Shown one piece after another: positions 53,436-62,262 of a stretch of DNA of 64,000 bases (position 1 is the stretch's first letter; every line of letters begins with the position of its first letter). A model generated the notes under the pieces. The model saw only the letters and a list, made by a program, of their open reading frames with translations, was not told the DNA's origin and ran no database searches. Origin of the DNA: Terasakiella pusilla DSM 6293 (GTDB taxonomy: Bacteria; Pseudomonadota; Alphaproteobacteria; Rhodospirillales; Terasakiellaceae); NCBI RefSeq assembly GCF_000688235.1, contig NZ_JHYO01000006.1, forward strand, positions 1-64,000, written 5' to 3'. The translations under genes were made by a program, and so were the position numbers.

Positions 53436-55432
53436 TGTTTAGTAAAATCCTGATTGCCAACCGTGGCGAAATCGCTTGCCGCGTGATTAAAACGGCGCGT
53501 CGCTTGGGCGTTAAAACCGTGGCGGTCTATTCTGATGCAGATGCAGGCGCCATGCATGTGGCGATGGCGGACGAGGCCTATCACATCGGTGGGGCTGCGG
53601 CGGCTGAGAGCTACCTTGATTACAATAAGATCATTGATGTTTGTAAAAAATCCGGTGCCGAAGCGGTCCATCCGGGCTATGGTTTCTTGTCGGAAAATGC
53701 GGCCTTTTGTAAGGCGTTGGCAGAAAATGACATTATCTTCATCGGCCCGCCAGTTGGTGCAATTGAAGCCATGGGGTCCAAATCTGCGGCCAAAGCGATT
53801 ATGGAAAAAGCCGATGTGCCATTGGTGCCGGGCTATCATGGCGATGAACAATCTATCGATCTGATGCGCGCGGAAGCCGAAAAGATGGGCTATCCGGTGA
53901 TCCTGAAAGCGGCTGCTGGTGGCGGCGGTAAAGGCATGCGGATCGTTTGGAAAGCAGAAGAGATCGAAAGCGCCTATGATGCGGCAAAACGCGAAGCCAT
54001 GAAAGGCTTTGGCGATGACCATATGTTGATTGAAAAGTACCTGACAAAACCGCGTCACGTGGAAATTCAGGTTTTTGCCGATCAGCATGACAATGTGGTC
54101 TATCTGTTTGAACGTGATTGTTCTGTTCAACGTCGTCACCAGAAAGTCTTTGAAGAAGCGCCCGCCCCGCTGATGACCCATGATTTGCGTCATAAAATGG
54201 GGGAAGCCGCCTGCAACGCCGCGCGTGCTATCGGGTATGAAGGTGCAGGGACGGTTGAATTCTTGCTGGATGAAGACGGGTCTTTCTACTTCATGGAAAT
54301 GAATACCCGCTTGCAGGTGGAACATCCGGTCACGGAGATGATCACCGGTGAAGACCTTGTGGAATGGCAGTTGCGTGTGGCGGCTGGTCAGCCCTTGCCG
54401 CGCAAGCAGGATGACCTGAGCATCAATGGTCACGCCATCGAAGTGCGTGTGTACGCAGAAGATCCGGACAATGACTTCTTGCCGGCAACGGGGAAACTGA
54501 CCCATCTGCGTCCGCCGCAGGAAAGTGCCCATGTGCGCATTGATACGGGCGTGCGTGAAGGGGATGAAGTCTCCATTCATTATGATCCGATGATCTCAAA
54601 ACTGATCGTGTGGGCCAACACCCGTGAAGGGGCATTGCGTCACCTGCGTAAAGCCTTGAACGAATATCAGGTTGTCGGTGTGACGACCAACATTGAGTTT
54701 CTGGCGACGGTTGCCGCGCATCCCGCTTTTGTGAACTTTGATGTGGATACGGGCTTTATCGCGCGTCATGAAAATGACTTGTTCCCGGATCGTGAAAATG
54801 TGACGGATGATGCGCTTGCCTTGGCTTGTCTGGACGTGTTCCTCAGCCGTGAGGAAGAGGCGCAGGCCGCGGCAGATTGGTCGGGTGATCCGTTCAGCCC
54901 ATGGAACTCCACCTGTGGGTTCCGCATGAATGATGACAACCATCACGAACTTTATTTCGTTAATAATGAAGACATTATCACGGTGACCTGTCATTATCGC
55001 GACGATGGCTTCTTGATGGAATTGCCCAATGATGACGTGCTGGTGCGTGGTGTCCGTGACGCCAACGGTGATCTGTTGGCAGACCTGGGCGGTCGCCGGA
55101 TGAAAGCAACCGTGGTGCGCCATGGGGAGACTCTGGATATCTTGGTTCATGGTCGTGCCCATGCGCTGAAACTGTTTGACCCACTGGCTGCGGCTGACGG
55201 TATGACAGAGGCCAGCGGGTCTTTGACCTCCCCGATGCCGGGGAAAGTGGTGGCTGTGATGGTTGAAAAAGACCAAGCGGTTAGCGAAGGCGATGCGCTG
55301 ATGATTCTGGAAGCCATGAAGATGGAGCACACGATTTATGCGCCCATGGATGGTGTGGTTCAGGATATCTTCTTCAATGCAGGTGATCAGCTTGAAGAAG
55401 GTGTCGAACTGTTAAAAATTCAGAGTGAGTAA
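53435..55432 (+). CDS. mccA: Methylcrotonyl-CoA carboxylase alpha subunit (biotin carboxylase and carrier)
   Basis: A 665-aa biotin subunit. Biotin carboxylase landmarks: KILIANRGEIACRVIKTARR, KAAAGGGGKGMRIVWKAEEI, FYFMEMNTRLQVEHPVTEMI. The biotin lysine is in EAMKMEHTIYAPMDG at the end. It overlaps liuC by one base. A middle region (about 460-590) differs strongly from PccA at 25520, as expected for distinct carboxyltransferase partners. Also called liuD. Confidence 0.94.
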   Translation: MFSKILIANRGEIACRVIKTARRLGVKTVAVYSDADAGAMHVAMADEAYHIGGAAAAESYLDYNKIIDVCKKSGAEAVHPGYGFLSENAAFCKALAENDIIFIGPPVGAIEAMGSKSAAKAIMEKADVPLVPGYHGDEQSIDLMRAEAEKMGYPVILKAAAGGGGKGMRIVWKAEEIESAYDAAKREAMKGFGDDHMLIEKYLTKPRHVEIQVFADQHDNVVYLFERDCSVQRRHQKVFEEAPAPLMTHDLRHKMGEAACNAARAIGYEGAGTVEFLLDEDGSFYFMEMNTRLQVEHPVTEMITGEDLVEWQLRVAAGQPLPRKQDDLSINGHAIEVRVYAEDPDNDFLPATGKLTHLRPPQESAHVRIDTGVREGDEVSIHYDPMISKLIVWANTREGALRHLRKALNEYQVVGVTTNIEFLATVAAHPAFVNFDVDTGFIARHENDLFPDRENVTDDALALACLDVFLSREEEAQAAADWSGDPFSPWNSTCGFRMNDDNHHELYFVNNEDIITVTCHYRDDGFLMELPNDDVLVRGVRDANGDLLADLGGRRMKATVVRHGETLDILVHGRAHALKLFDPLAAADGMTEASGSLTSPMPGKVVAVMVEKDQAVSEGDALMILEAMKMEHTIYAPMDGVVQDIFFNAGDQLEEGVELLKIQSE

Positions 55433-55435
55433 AGA

Positions 55436-56338
55436 ATGTCGATCCCGAAGAAAGTAAAAATCGTTGATGTGGGGCCGCGCGACGGCCTCCAAAACGAAAA
55501 GGAAATTGTCCCGACAGAGGCGAAAATTGAACTGATCCATCGTCTGGCAGAGGCAGGTCTGCCAGTGGTGGAAGCTGGCAGTTTTGTATCGCCCAAATGG
55601 GTGCCGCAAATGGCGGATAGTGCCGAAATTATGGAAAAAATTACCCGTAAAGACGGCGTGTCCTATCCGGTCCTGACCCCTAACCTGAAAGGGTTTGAAG
55701 GGGCGATGGCTGTCGGTGCGAAAGAAGTTGCGATTTTCGGGGCGGCCTCTGAAAGTTTCTCTCAGAAAAACATTAACTGCACCATTGAAGAAAGCCTTGA
55801 GCGTTTCCGCCCGGTTGTGGAAGCGGCGAAAGAGCTGGGCGTTTTGGTGCGCGGTTATGTCTCCTGCGTGGTTGGATGCCCCTATGAAGGTGAGATCGCG
55901 CCTGAGAAAGTCGCGGACGTTTCGGCAAAGCTCTATGAGATGGGCTGTTATGAAATCTCCCTTGGGGACACGGTCGGTGTCGGTACACCGGGTAAGGTGA
56001 AAGACATGTTGGCAGCAGTATCGGCAAAAGTCCCGATGGAGAAGCTGGCGGTGCACTTTCACGACACTTATGGTCAGGCACTTGCCAATATCTATGCTGC
56101 CCTTGAAATGGGCGTGGCAACGGTTGACTCGTCTGTTGCAGGTCTTGGTGGCTGTCCCTATGCCAAAGGTGCATCGGGCAACGTGGCAACTGAAGATGTG
56201 GTCTATATGCTAAACGGTCTTGGGATTGATACTGGCGTCGATCTGGACAAGCTGTGTGAGGCGGGCCGCTTTATCAGCAACGTCTTGGGGCGTGCGCCCG
56301 CGTCTAAAGTTTCCCTTGCGATGGCGGTGGCTTGTTAG
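55436..56338 (+). CDS. mvaB: Hydroxymethylglutaryl-CoA lyase
   Basis: A 300-aa TIM-barrel enzyme that splits HMG-CoA into acetyl-CoA and acetoacetate, the last specific step. [20 protein letters not shown] holds the metal Asp and nearby Arg; the metal histidines are in [15 protein letters not shown]; the catalytic Cys loop is [20 protein letters not shown]. It starts 3 bases after mccA and is the last gene of the leucine operon (liuE). Confidence 0.95.
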   Translation: MSIPKKVKIVDVGPRDGLQNEKEIVPTEAKIELIHRLAEAGLPVVEAGSFVSPKWVPQMADSAEIMEKITRKDGVSYPVLTPNLKGFEGAMAVGAKEVAIFGAASESFSQKNINCTIEESLERFRPVVEAAKELGVLVRGYVSCVVGCPYEGEIAPEKVADVSAKLYEMGCYEISLGDTVGVGTPGKVKDMLAAVSAKVPMEKLAVHFHDTYGQALANIYAALEMGVATVDSSVAGLGGCPYAKGASGNVATEDVVYMLNGLGIDTGVDLDKLCEAGRFISNVLGRAPASKVSLAMAVAC

Positions 56339-56485
56339 TCACACGCTTTTTGACGAACGATGAAAGACGGATCGGCACAGCTTGGCTTGCCGGTCCGTTT
56401 TCTTTTGAAAGACTTGCAATATCGGGGCAAGCTATATACCTACACAGGATTGTTTAGCAAAGTTCAGCCCAATTTAGAGGGAAAA

Positions 56486-57169
56486 ATGAATAAGTCGTTT
56501 TTGACAAACTTAGTTGCCGCTGTCGTGACGGTGGTTGGTTATGTGCTGCCAGAAAACCATTATGGGGAATTGATCATGATGGTAGGCGTCTTCGCCTTAT
56601 CCGGTGCCGTGACCAACTGGTTAGCCATCCATATGTTGTTTGAGAAAGTACCGTTTTTATATGGCTCCGGCGTGGTGCCCAATCGTTTTGAAGAATTTAA
56701 GGCAGGGATCAAACAGTTGATCGTGCAGGAATTTTTTTCCCGCGAACATATTGAACGCTTCTTCATGGAACAGACCCAAGGCATGGGCGGTAATATTGCC
56801 GATAAAGTCGATTTCGACCGTGTCTTTGACGGCTTGCGCGATGCGATTGAAGAGTCCAGTCTGGGCGGTATGTTGTCTATGGTCGGCGGTAAAAAGGTGC
56901 TGGAACCTTTGCGCGAACCTGTCACACAAAAACTGCAAGGCATTGTCACCGAACTGGCGGCGGAACAAGTCAAAGAAAAAGGCGAGGCCGATTATACCTC
57001 TGTCCTGATTGCCAAAATTGAAGAGATTATTGATCGTCGTCTCGATGAGCTGACCCCGCAAAATGTGAAAGAAATCGTCCAGGATATGATCCGTCAGCAT
57101 CTGGGCTGGCTGGTTGTCTGGGGCGGTGTCTTTGGCGGTCTGATCGGCCTGCTGGTAGGTCTGGTATGA
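56486..57169 (+). CDS. DUF445-family membrane protein
   Basis: A 227-aa protein. It starts with two hydrophobic helices (NLVAAVVTVVGYVLP and IMMVGVFALSGAVTNWLAIH), has a long charged middle, and ends with a third helix (WLVVWGGVFGGLIGLLVGLV). The sequence GAVTNWLAIHMLFEKVPFLYG is typical of DUF445. Function unknown. ATG 56486 follows GAGGGAAAA; the longer frame from 56360 has no support. It overlaps the DUF1489 gene by four bases. Confidence 0.85.
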   Translation: MNKSFLTNLVAAVVTVVGYVLPENHYGELIMMVGVFALSGAVTNWLAIHMLFEKVPFLYGSGVVPNRFEEFKAGIKQLIVQEFFSREHIERFFMEQTQGMGGNIADKVDFDRVFDGLRDAIEESSLGGMLSMVGGKKVLEPLREPVTQKLQGIVTELAAEQVKEKGEADYTSVLIAKIEEIIDRRLDELTPQNVKEIVQDMIRQHLGWLVVWGGVFGGLIGLLVGLV

Positions 57170-57603
57170 CGGTACATCTAAGAAAACTTTGTGTCGGTAT
57201 TGAAAGCGTGGAACATCTGGAAGAGGTCCACGCCCATCGTTTGGCCCAAGCCAAAGCCAGTGGTGGCCCGGCGGTGCTTTATGCCTACACCCGCAACACC
57301 CCAAAACGAAAAGACGAAGTGCTGGACGGCGGCTGTATGTACTGGGTGATTAAAGGCCAGTTTCGTTGCCGTCAGGAAATTATTGGCTTTGAAAATGGCG
57401 TGGATGAGGAAGGGCGTAAGTTTTGCCTGATCCAGTTAAAGCCCGGCTTGATCAAGGTGGAACCTCGTGCACAAAAGCCGTTTCAGGGCTGGCGCTATTT
57501 TGAGGAAAAGGATGCCCCGCCTGATCTGGATGAAAATGCCGTAAAGGGGGATGACCTGCCTGAAGAGATGCAATCGGAATTGCGCGATCTCGGGCTTTTA
57601 TAA
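57166..57603 (+). CDS. DUF1489-family protein
   Basis: A 145-aa soluble protein of a family found mainly in alphaproteobacteria. MYWVIKGQFRCRQEIIGF and RAQKPFQGWRYFEEKDAPPD are its recognisable segments. Function unknown. It overlaps the DUF445 gene by four bases (ATGA), so the two are expressed together. A bidirectional terminator follows. Confidence 0.87.
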   Translation: MTVHLRKLCVGIESVEHLEEVHAHRLAQAKASGGPAVLYAYTRNTPKRKDEVLDGGCMYWVIKGQFRCRQEIIGFENGVDEEGRKFCLIQLKPGLIKVEPRAQKPFQGWRYFEEKDAPPDLDENAVKGDDLPEEMQSELRDLGLL

Positions 57604-57612
57604 TCAACATAA

Positions 57613-57648
57613 AAAAAGGACGGAAAGTTTGAACTCTCCGTCCTTTTT
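57613..57648 (+). terminator. Bidirectional terminator between DUF1489 and dctM
   Basis: AAAAAGGACGGA (57613-57624) pairs perfectly with TCCGTCCTTTTT (57637-57648), with a 12-base loop. It ends the + strand DUF1489 transcript and the - strand dct operon. Confidence 0.93.
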
Positions 57649-57671
57649 CTTTTTCGTATCCGTTTCTCGGC

Positions 57672-59071
57672 TTAGGCCAGACTTGGCAGCCAAAGTACGA
57701 TCCACGGGAAGGCGATTAACAGCGCAATCGTGACCGCATCAGCGATAAAGAAGGGTGTTACGCCGCGGAAAACGTCTTGAACCGTCAGGTCATCACGCAC
57801 ACCGGCAACAACAAAGCAGTTGAGACCAATCGGCGGGGTGATCAGACAGAACTCAGCCATCTTCACAACCAAGATACCAAACCAGACCGCACACATCGGG
57901 CCGGACATACCAAAGGCACTGTCGGCGGCAGAAACCGCTTCACCACCGTTAAGGGCCATGACAGCAGGGTAAACCACTGGCAGGGTCAGCAACAGCATGC
58001 CGATCGCATCCATGAACATCCCAAGGACGGCATAGGCGAGCAAGATAAAGATGAGGGTCAACATCGGGTCTTGTTCAAGCGACGTTACCCAGTCAGCGAA
58101 GAAGCCCGGCAGATCGGCAAACCCAAGGAAGCGAACGTAAATCAAAACCCCCCAGATGATCGTAAAGATCATGACGGATAGTTTCGCTGTTTCCAGAAGG
58201 GCATCCTTAAACTCAGCCCAACGCATGCCTTTGTAAGCGGCCATACAGAAGACCACAAAGGCACCCAATGCACCACCTTCTGTCGGTGTCCCCCATGCTT
58301 CGCCACCAAACGGGTTGTAGATAAAGACAACGATGATGAAGACAACGAAGAAAATCGGCAGGGCAGGCGGCAAGGCTTTAAAGCGGTCTTTCCAGCTAAA
58401 GCCGGAAACCGGAGGGCCGAAGTTTTTAAACGTCAGCGCCATACCAATGATCAGGGCACCATAAACCAATGCAGAGAAAATACCGGGGATAAAGCCAGCA
58501 AGCAGCAGTTTACCGACATCTTGTTCAACGATAATGGCGTAAATAACCAAGATCGCAGACGGCGGGATCAGGGACGCCAATGTCCCCCCAGCCGCGACAA
58601 CACCAGCGGCAAACTGTTTGTTGTAGCCAATCTTTAACATCTCAGGGATCGCAATACGGGCGAAGACAGCCGACGTTGCGATGAGGCACCGGATACAGCA
58701 GCAAAACCAGCTGTTGCAAAGACGGTGGAAACGGCAAGACCACCCGGCACCCAGGCAATCCATTTCTTGGCCGCGTCAAACAGGGCTTTGGTAAGGCCTG
58801 CGTAATAAGCAAGATAGCCGATCAGGATAAAGGTCGGGATCAGGGATAGAGCCTGACTTGCGACTTTAGAGTGGGGAACTTGCCCCGCAATTTTTGCAGA
58901 GATGGTCATTGCCCAGAAAAAGGCTTCAGGGTCGTACCCTTTCTTGGCCCAGAAAATCCAGATCAGGCCAACCATGCCAGCAAGACCGGCTGCAAAGGCG
59001 ACGCGCATTCCCAAAACGACGAGAAGCAGCATCCCCCCAGAGACGATCATTCCAATATCAATAGGTTCCAT
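57672..59071 (-). pseudogene. dctM: TRAP transporter large permease DctM, frameshifted
   Basis: The gene for the 12-helix permease of a TRAP (tripartite ATP-independent) transporter is split. The N-terminal frame (ATG at 59071, to about 58682) ends in good sequence FATAGFAAVSGAS, then turns to nonsense. The other frame continues with VATSAVFARIAIPEM-like text from ATSAVFARIA onward to the stop at 57672. One missing base (a C on the + strand, G on the - strand) at about 58681-58682 would restore the family sequence SGASVATSAV. This is either a real inactivating mutation or a sequencing error. Without repair the transporter is not functional. Confidence 0.9.
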
Positions 59072-59082
59072 TAACTTATTCC

Positions 59083-59715
59083 TTAACTATCGTGACCGGT
59101 GACATGTTCGGCTTCATGGGCCGCTTGTGCGGCAACATCTTCAATCAAGGGCACAGCGATAGGTTGGTCTGTACCGGAGATCAGGGCGGCAATATAGCCC
59201 CAGATTTGCACCAACAGTTGCAGACATAAAACAGAGAAAGCAATAGGTGCAAGAAGTTTTGCCGGCCACAAAGGAAGGCTGATATCCATGGAACTGTCAC
59301 GGCTCCAGAGAGGGGAACCAAAATCGAAGCTGCGCTCAAAGTGTGCCCAACTGCCCCAAACGATGAGAACCATTAAAAAAAGAATAGCGAGCGTGGTGAT
59401 TAATTCGACAAAATAAAGTGTGCGCCCGCTTAATCTGCCGACAAGCATATCCATACGGATGTGGCCGCCGTTACGCTGGGTGTATGATACCCCCATAAAT
59501 GCGATGAGCGGCATGGCTTGTTCGATCCAGTCAATATAACCGGGTAGCGGGTGGTCAAAAAAGTTGCGTCCCCCAACTGAGAGGACTGCGAGAATCATAA
59601 GGGAAAATACAGCCAATCCGCTAATGAGGGCGAGAAATTGACCGAAGGAATTCAGTTTTTGGTCAATGCGGCTCAAAAGGCTGTCGTCGGTAAGGACGTT
59701 TGCTGATCCTGCCAT
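59083..59715 (-). CDS. dctQ: TRAP transporter small permease DctQ
   Basis: A 210-aa membrane protein with four helices. Landmarks: AVLSVGGRNFFDHPLPGYID, WIEQAMPLIAFMGVSYTQRNGGHIRMDM, and a later hydrophobic pair near LAPIAFSVLCLQLLVQIWGY. It pairs with DctM; the start is 11 bases after it on the other end. Length is larger than many DctQ (about 170), with longer N- and C-terminal tails. It belongs to the dctPQM operon. Confidence 0.92.
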   Translation of the reverse strand: MAGSANVLTDDSLLSRIDQKLNSFGQFLALISGLAVFSLMILAVLSVGGRNFFDHPLPGYIDWIEQAMPLIAFMGVSYTQRNGGHIRMDMLVGRLSGRTLYFVELITTLAILFLMVLIVWGSWAHFERSFDFGSPLWSRDSSMDISLPLWPAKLLAPIAFSVLCLQLLVQIWGYIAALISGTDQPIAVPLIEDVAAQAAHEAEHVTGHDS

Positions 59716-59730
59716 TGTTATACTCCTACT

Positions 59731-59763
59731 AAAAAGGATGCCTGATGGTTAAGCCAGGCATCC
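59731..59763 (-). terminator. Hairpin with T run between dctP and dctQ
   Basis: A perfect 9-bp stem (59736-59744 with 59755-59763) has a 10-base loop and TTTTT on the - strand. It is placed just after dctP, so most transcripts may stop there, giving a high ratio of binding protein to permease. Confidence 0.85.
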
Positions 59764-59785
59764 TCTTTTTTGTGACAAGGGCGTG

Positions 59786-60787
59786 TTACTTGATCATGCC
59801 TGTGAAGAAATCATAGAGTTCTTGCGCAGGAAGACCTTTTGCCTTGTTTTCTTCGATCCATTGTTGTGCTGCCGGACCCGCAACTGCTTTTTTCAAATCA
59901 GCGATTGCTTCGTCGGAGTATGTGATCGTCTCAATGCCACGGGTTTCAAGTTCCGGGCCCCATTTTTTCATGGTTTTGTTTTCATAGTTGTTGATGTAGT
60001 GATCAAGCGATTCTTCAACAGAACCCAACAGGATTTCTTTTTCTTTGTCAGACAGGCTGTTCAGGGCGTCTGTGTTGACAACGATTGGGCAGTTAATGGT
60101 GCCCGGGTTCAGGTTGCTTGTCCACCATTTGGCGTTTTCAAGTGTACCGAAAGCCATGTGTGCGTGTTGTGCAAAAGTAACGCCGGTTACAACGCCGCTA
60201 TCCATCGCTTGACGGACTTCTGTTGCAGACATGGATGTCGGGATGGCGCCAAGAGCTTTCATCGCTTCACCGATGCCACCTGTTGCACGAACAGACATAC
60301 CTTTAAAGCCAGATAGTTCTTTTGGTGTTTCGCCCACACCCACAACGTTATATTGCGGCATCGGAGACGGCATCAACAACGTTGCGTTCCAGCGTGCAAG
60401 GTCTTTTACAACAGCCGGGTGCTTGTAAAGTTCTTGGGACAGTTCACGTTCCTGTTGCAGTGTGGAAACGCCGAGGAACGGCAGTTCAGCCACTGTCAGT
60501 GACGGGTTTTTGTCGCGGTGGTAACCCGCGCAGAATTGTGCCATTTCAAACGCGCCAATGGAGATACCGTCAAGGTTCTCTTTGTTTTTGGACAGGCCGC
60601 CGTAGGAAATGTTCAGTTTGAAAGAACCGCCGGATTTCTGTTCTACCAGTTCAGCTAGTTTTTCAACGTGTTCTGTAAATGCGCGGCGTTTGCCCCACAC
60701 GGATACGTTCCAGTCTGTTGCAAGCGCTTCACCCGCAAATGTCAATGCCAGTGCTGTACAAGCAACTTTACCGAAAAGTGATTTCAT
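59786..60787 (-). CDS. dctP: TRAP transporter solute-binding protein DctP
   Basis: A 333-aa periplasmic binding protein. Signal peptide ends after GEALA (about residue 23). The family pattern includes VYPSGQLG-like NISYGGLSKNKENLDGISIG, GLSVRATGG-type GFKGMSVRATGGIGEAMKAL with the conserved carboxylate-binding Arg, and ATEVRQAMDSGVVTGVTF. The substrate is likely an organic acid, but dicarboxylate is not certain. Upstream gap to dctD is 128 bases. Confidence 0.92.
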   Translation of the reverse strand: MKSLFGKVACTALALTFAGEALATDWNVSVWGKRRAFTEHVEKLAELVEQKSGGSFKLNISYGGLSKNKENLDGISIGAFEMAQFCAGYHRDKNPSLTVAELPFLGVSTLQQERELSQELYKHPAVVKDLARWNATLLMPSPMPQYNVVGVGETPKELSGFKGMSVRATGGIGEAMKALGAIPTSMSATEVRQAMDSGVVTGVTFAQHAHMAFGTLENAKWWTSNLNPGTINCPIVVNTDALNSLSDKEKEILLGSVEESLDHYINNYENKTMKKWGPELETRGIETITYSDEAIADLKKAVAGPAAQQWIEENKAKGLPAQELYDFFTGMIK

Positions 60788-60915
60788 AATTAAACTCCCT
60801 GATTAATTAAAAACATCCTTTAAGATGTCTTCCACGTAAGATACAGAAATACAATTTGCAGCCTATGAAGAAAACCGCGCGCTGTTATCCTTCGTGTGTG
60901 CGGAAATCCGCGTGC

Positions 60916-62262
60916 TTATAGAATAGCACTTTTATCTAAACCTAATTTGACAATTTTGTCATTCAAGGTTCTTCTGCCAATTCCCAGTGTTTTTGCCACG
61001 GCATCCATACGGCCTTCATGGTTTTTAATGGCCTTTGCGATGATTTCACGCTCAAAGGCGGCAACGGCTTCGCGCAGAGTATCCGGGACTTCCTGCGGGA
61101 TGGATTGGGTCGGATAGATGGCTTCCCCAACAGTGCCGCGCCCACATCTGGAGGATAGAATCCGTCTTTCTGCCACATGGCGTAACTCGCGCACGTTGCC
61201 GGGCCATTCATGTCCCATTAAGGCGCTCATGTCTTCTGTTGTCAGTTCTGGGGCATCGACTTCATAGACCTGCGCATACTCTTCCATGAAGTGGGAAAAC
61301 AGCATGACGATATCGTTTTTCCGTTCGCGCAAGGTCGGCAGGTTTACGACCAGCGTATTGAGGCGATAGAGCAAATCTGCGCGGAAACTGTTTTCCTGCA
61401 CGGCCGTCCTTAAATCTTCGTTGGAGGCCGAAAGGATGCGGATATCCACCGGAATGGTGCGATCAGAGCCGACGGGGGTATATTCCTGGGTTTCTATCAT
61501 GCGTAATAGTTTGGCTTGGATTTGCAGAGGACAGGTGCCGATTTCATCCAGAAACAGGGTGCCGCCATCGGCTTGATCTAAAAGCCCGCGCTGTTGATTG
61601 ATCTCGCCAAACATGGTGGTTTCAAAATGATCGGGCGGGATGGTTGCGCAATTGACGGCCTTGAAAGGTCCGTTTGCACGTGCGCTCAGATCATGCAGGG
61701 CGTGGGCGACAAGTTCCTTGCCTGTGCCGGTTTCCCCTAAAATCATGACGGGTGCGTTTGTATCAATCAGGTTCAGGATCTCTTCGCGCAAGGCTGTCAG
61801 CACCTCACTTTGACCGATCAAGACACGGTCCAGACCGGACAGTCGGGCAAGGCGGGCTTTTAAGCGTTCGGTATCCGCGCTCATGCGGTGCTGGTCGGCA
61901 GCGTGTTTTAACACCATTAACAGGCGGCGCGGCTCAAATGGCTTTTCAATAAAGCCGTAAGCCCCTTTCTGGATGGCTTCGACGGCCATAGGGATATCAC
62001 CGTGGGCGGTGATGAGGACAACGGGTGGGGAAGACGGTTGGGTGACATGGTCCAGCAGTTCCATCCCATCCATGCCGGGCATGCGTACATCGCTCAGGAC
62101 GACATGAGGTTGCAGGACGTCGAGTTGTTCAAGGGCAGCTTCTGCGCGGGAGAAAAGGTCCACATGCCAGTCTGCGGCTTCCAGCAGGTGAGAGAGGGAG
62201 TCGCGCATTTCGCGGTCATCATCGATCACAACGATTTTGTTTTTGGCAAGACTATCAGGCAT
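60916..62262 (-). CDS. dctD: DctD-type response regulator lacking GAFTGA
   Basis: A 448-aa NtrC-family regulator. Receiver domain 1-125 with acidic pocket D14/D15, phosphorylated Asp58 in SDVRMPGMDG and Lys in IEKPFE. AAA+ domain has Walker A GETGTGKE (176-183) and Walker B TLFLDE (235-240). Between MFGE (217-220) and ADGG only about 10 residues are found, where the family has the GAFTGA loop that contacts sigma-54; that loop is missing. A Fis-type helix-turn-helix ends the protein (EGRMDAVAKTLGIGRRTLND). It may act with sigma-70, as known for TyrR and HupR-type regulators. It overlaps dctB by 8 bases. Confidence 0.93.
   Translation of the reverse strand: MPDSLAKNKIVVIDDDREMRDSLSHLLEAADWHVDLFSRAEAALEQLDVLQPHVVLSDVRMPGMDGMELLDHVTQPSSPPVVLITAHGDIPMAVEAIQKGAYGFIEKPFEPRRLLMVLKHAADQHRMSADTERLKARLARLSGLDRVLIGQSEVLTALREEILNLIDTNAPVMILGETGTGKELVAHALHDLSARANGPFKAVNCATIPPDHFETTMFGEINQQRGLLDQADGGTLFLDEIGTCPLQIQAKLLRMIETQEYTPVGSDRTIPVDIRILSASNEDLRTAVQENSFRADLLYRLNTLVVNLPTLRERKNDIVMLFSHFMEEYAQVYEVDAPELTTEDMSALMGHEWPGNVRELRHVAERRILSSRCGRGTVGEAIYPTQSIPQEVPDTLREAVAAFEREIIAKAIKNHEGRMDAVAKTLGIGRRTLNDKIVKLGLDKSAIL

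Noticed and set aside
60788-60915. Sigma-54 promoter before dctP
   Set aside because: No GG and GC pair at the required spacing on the - strand; this matches the missing GAFTGA in DctD.
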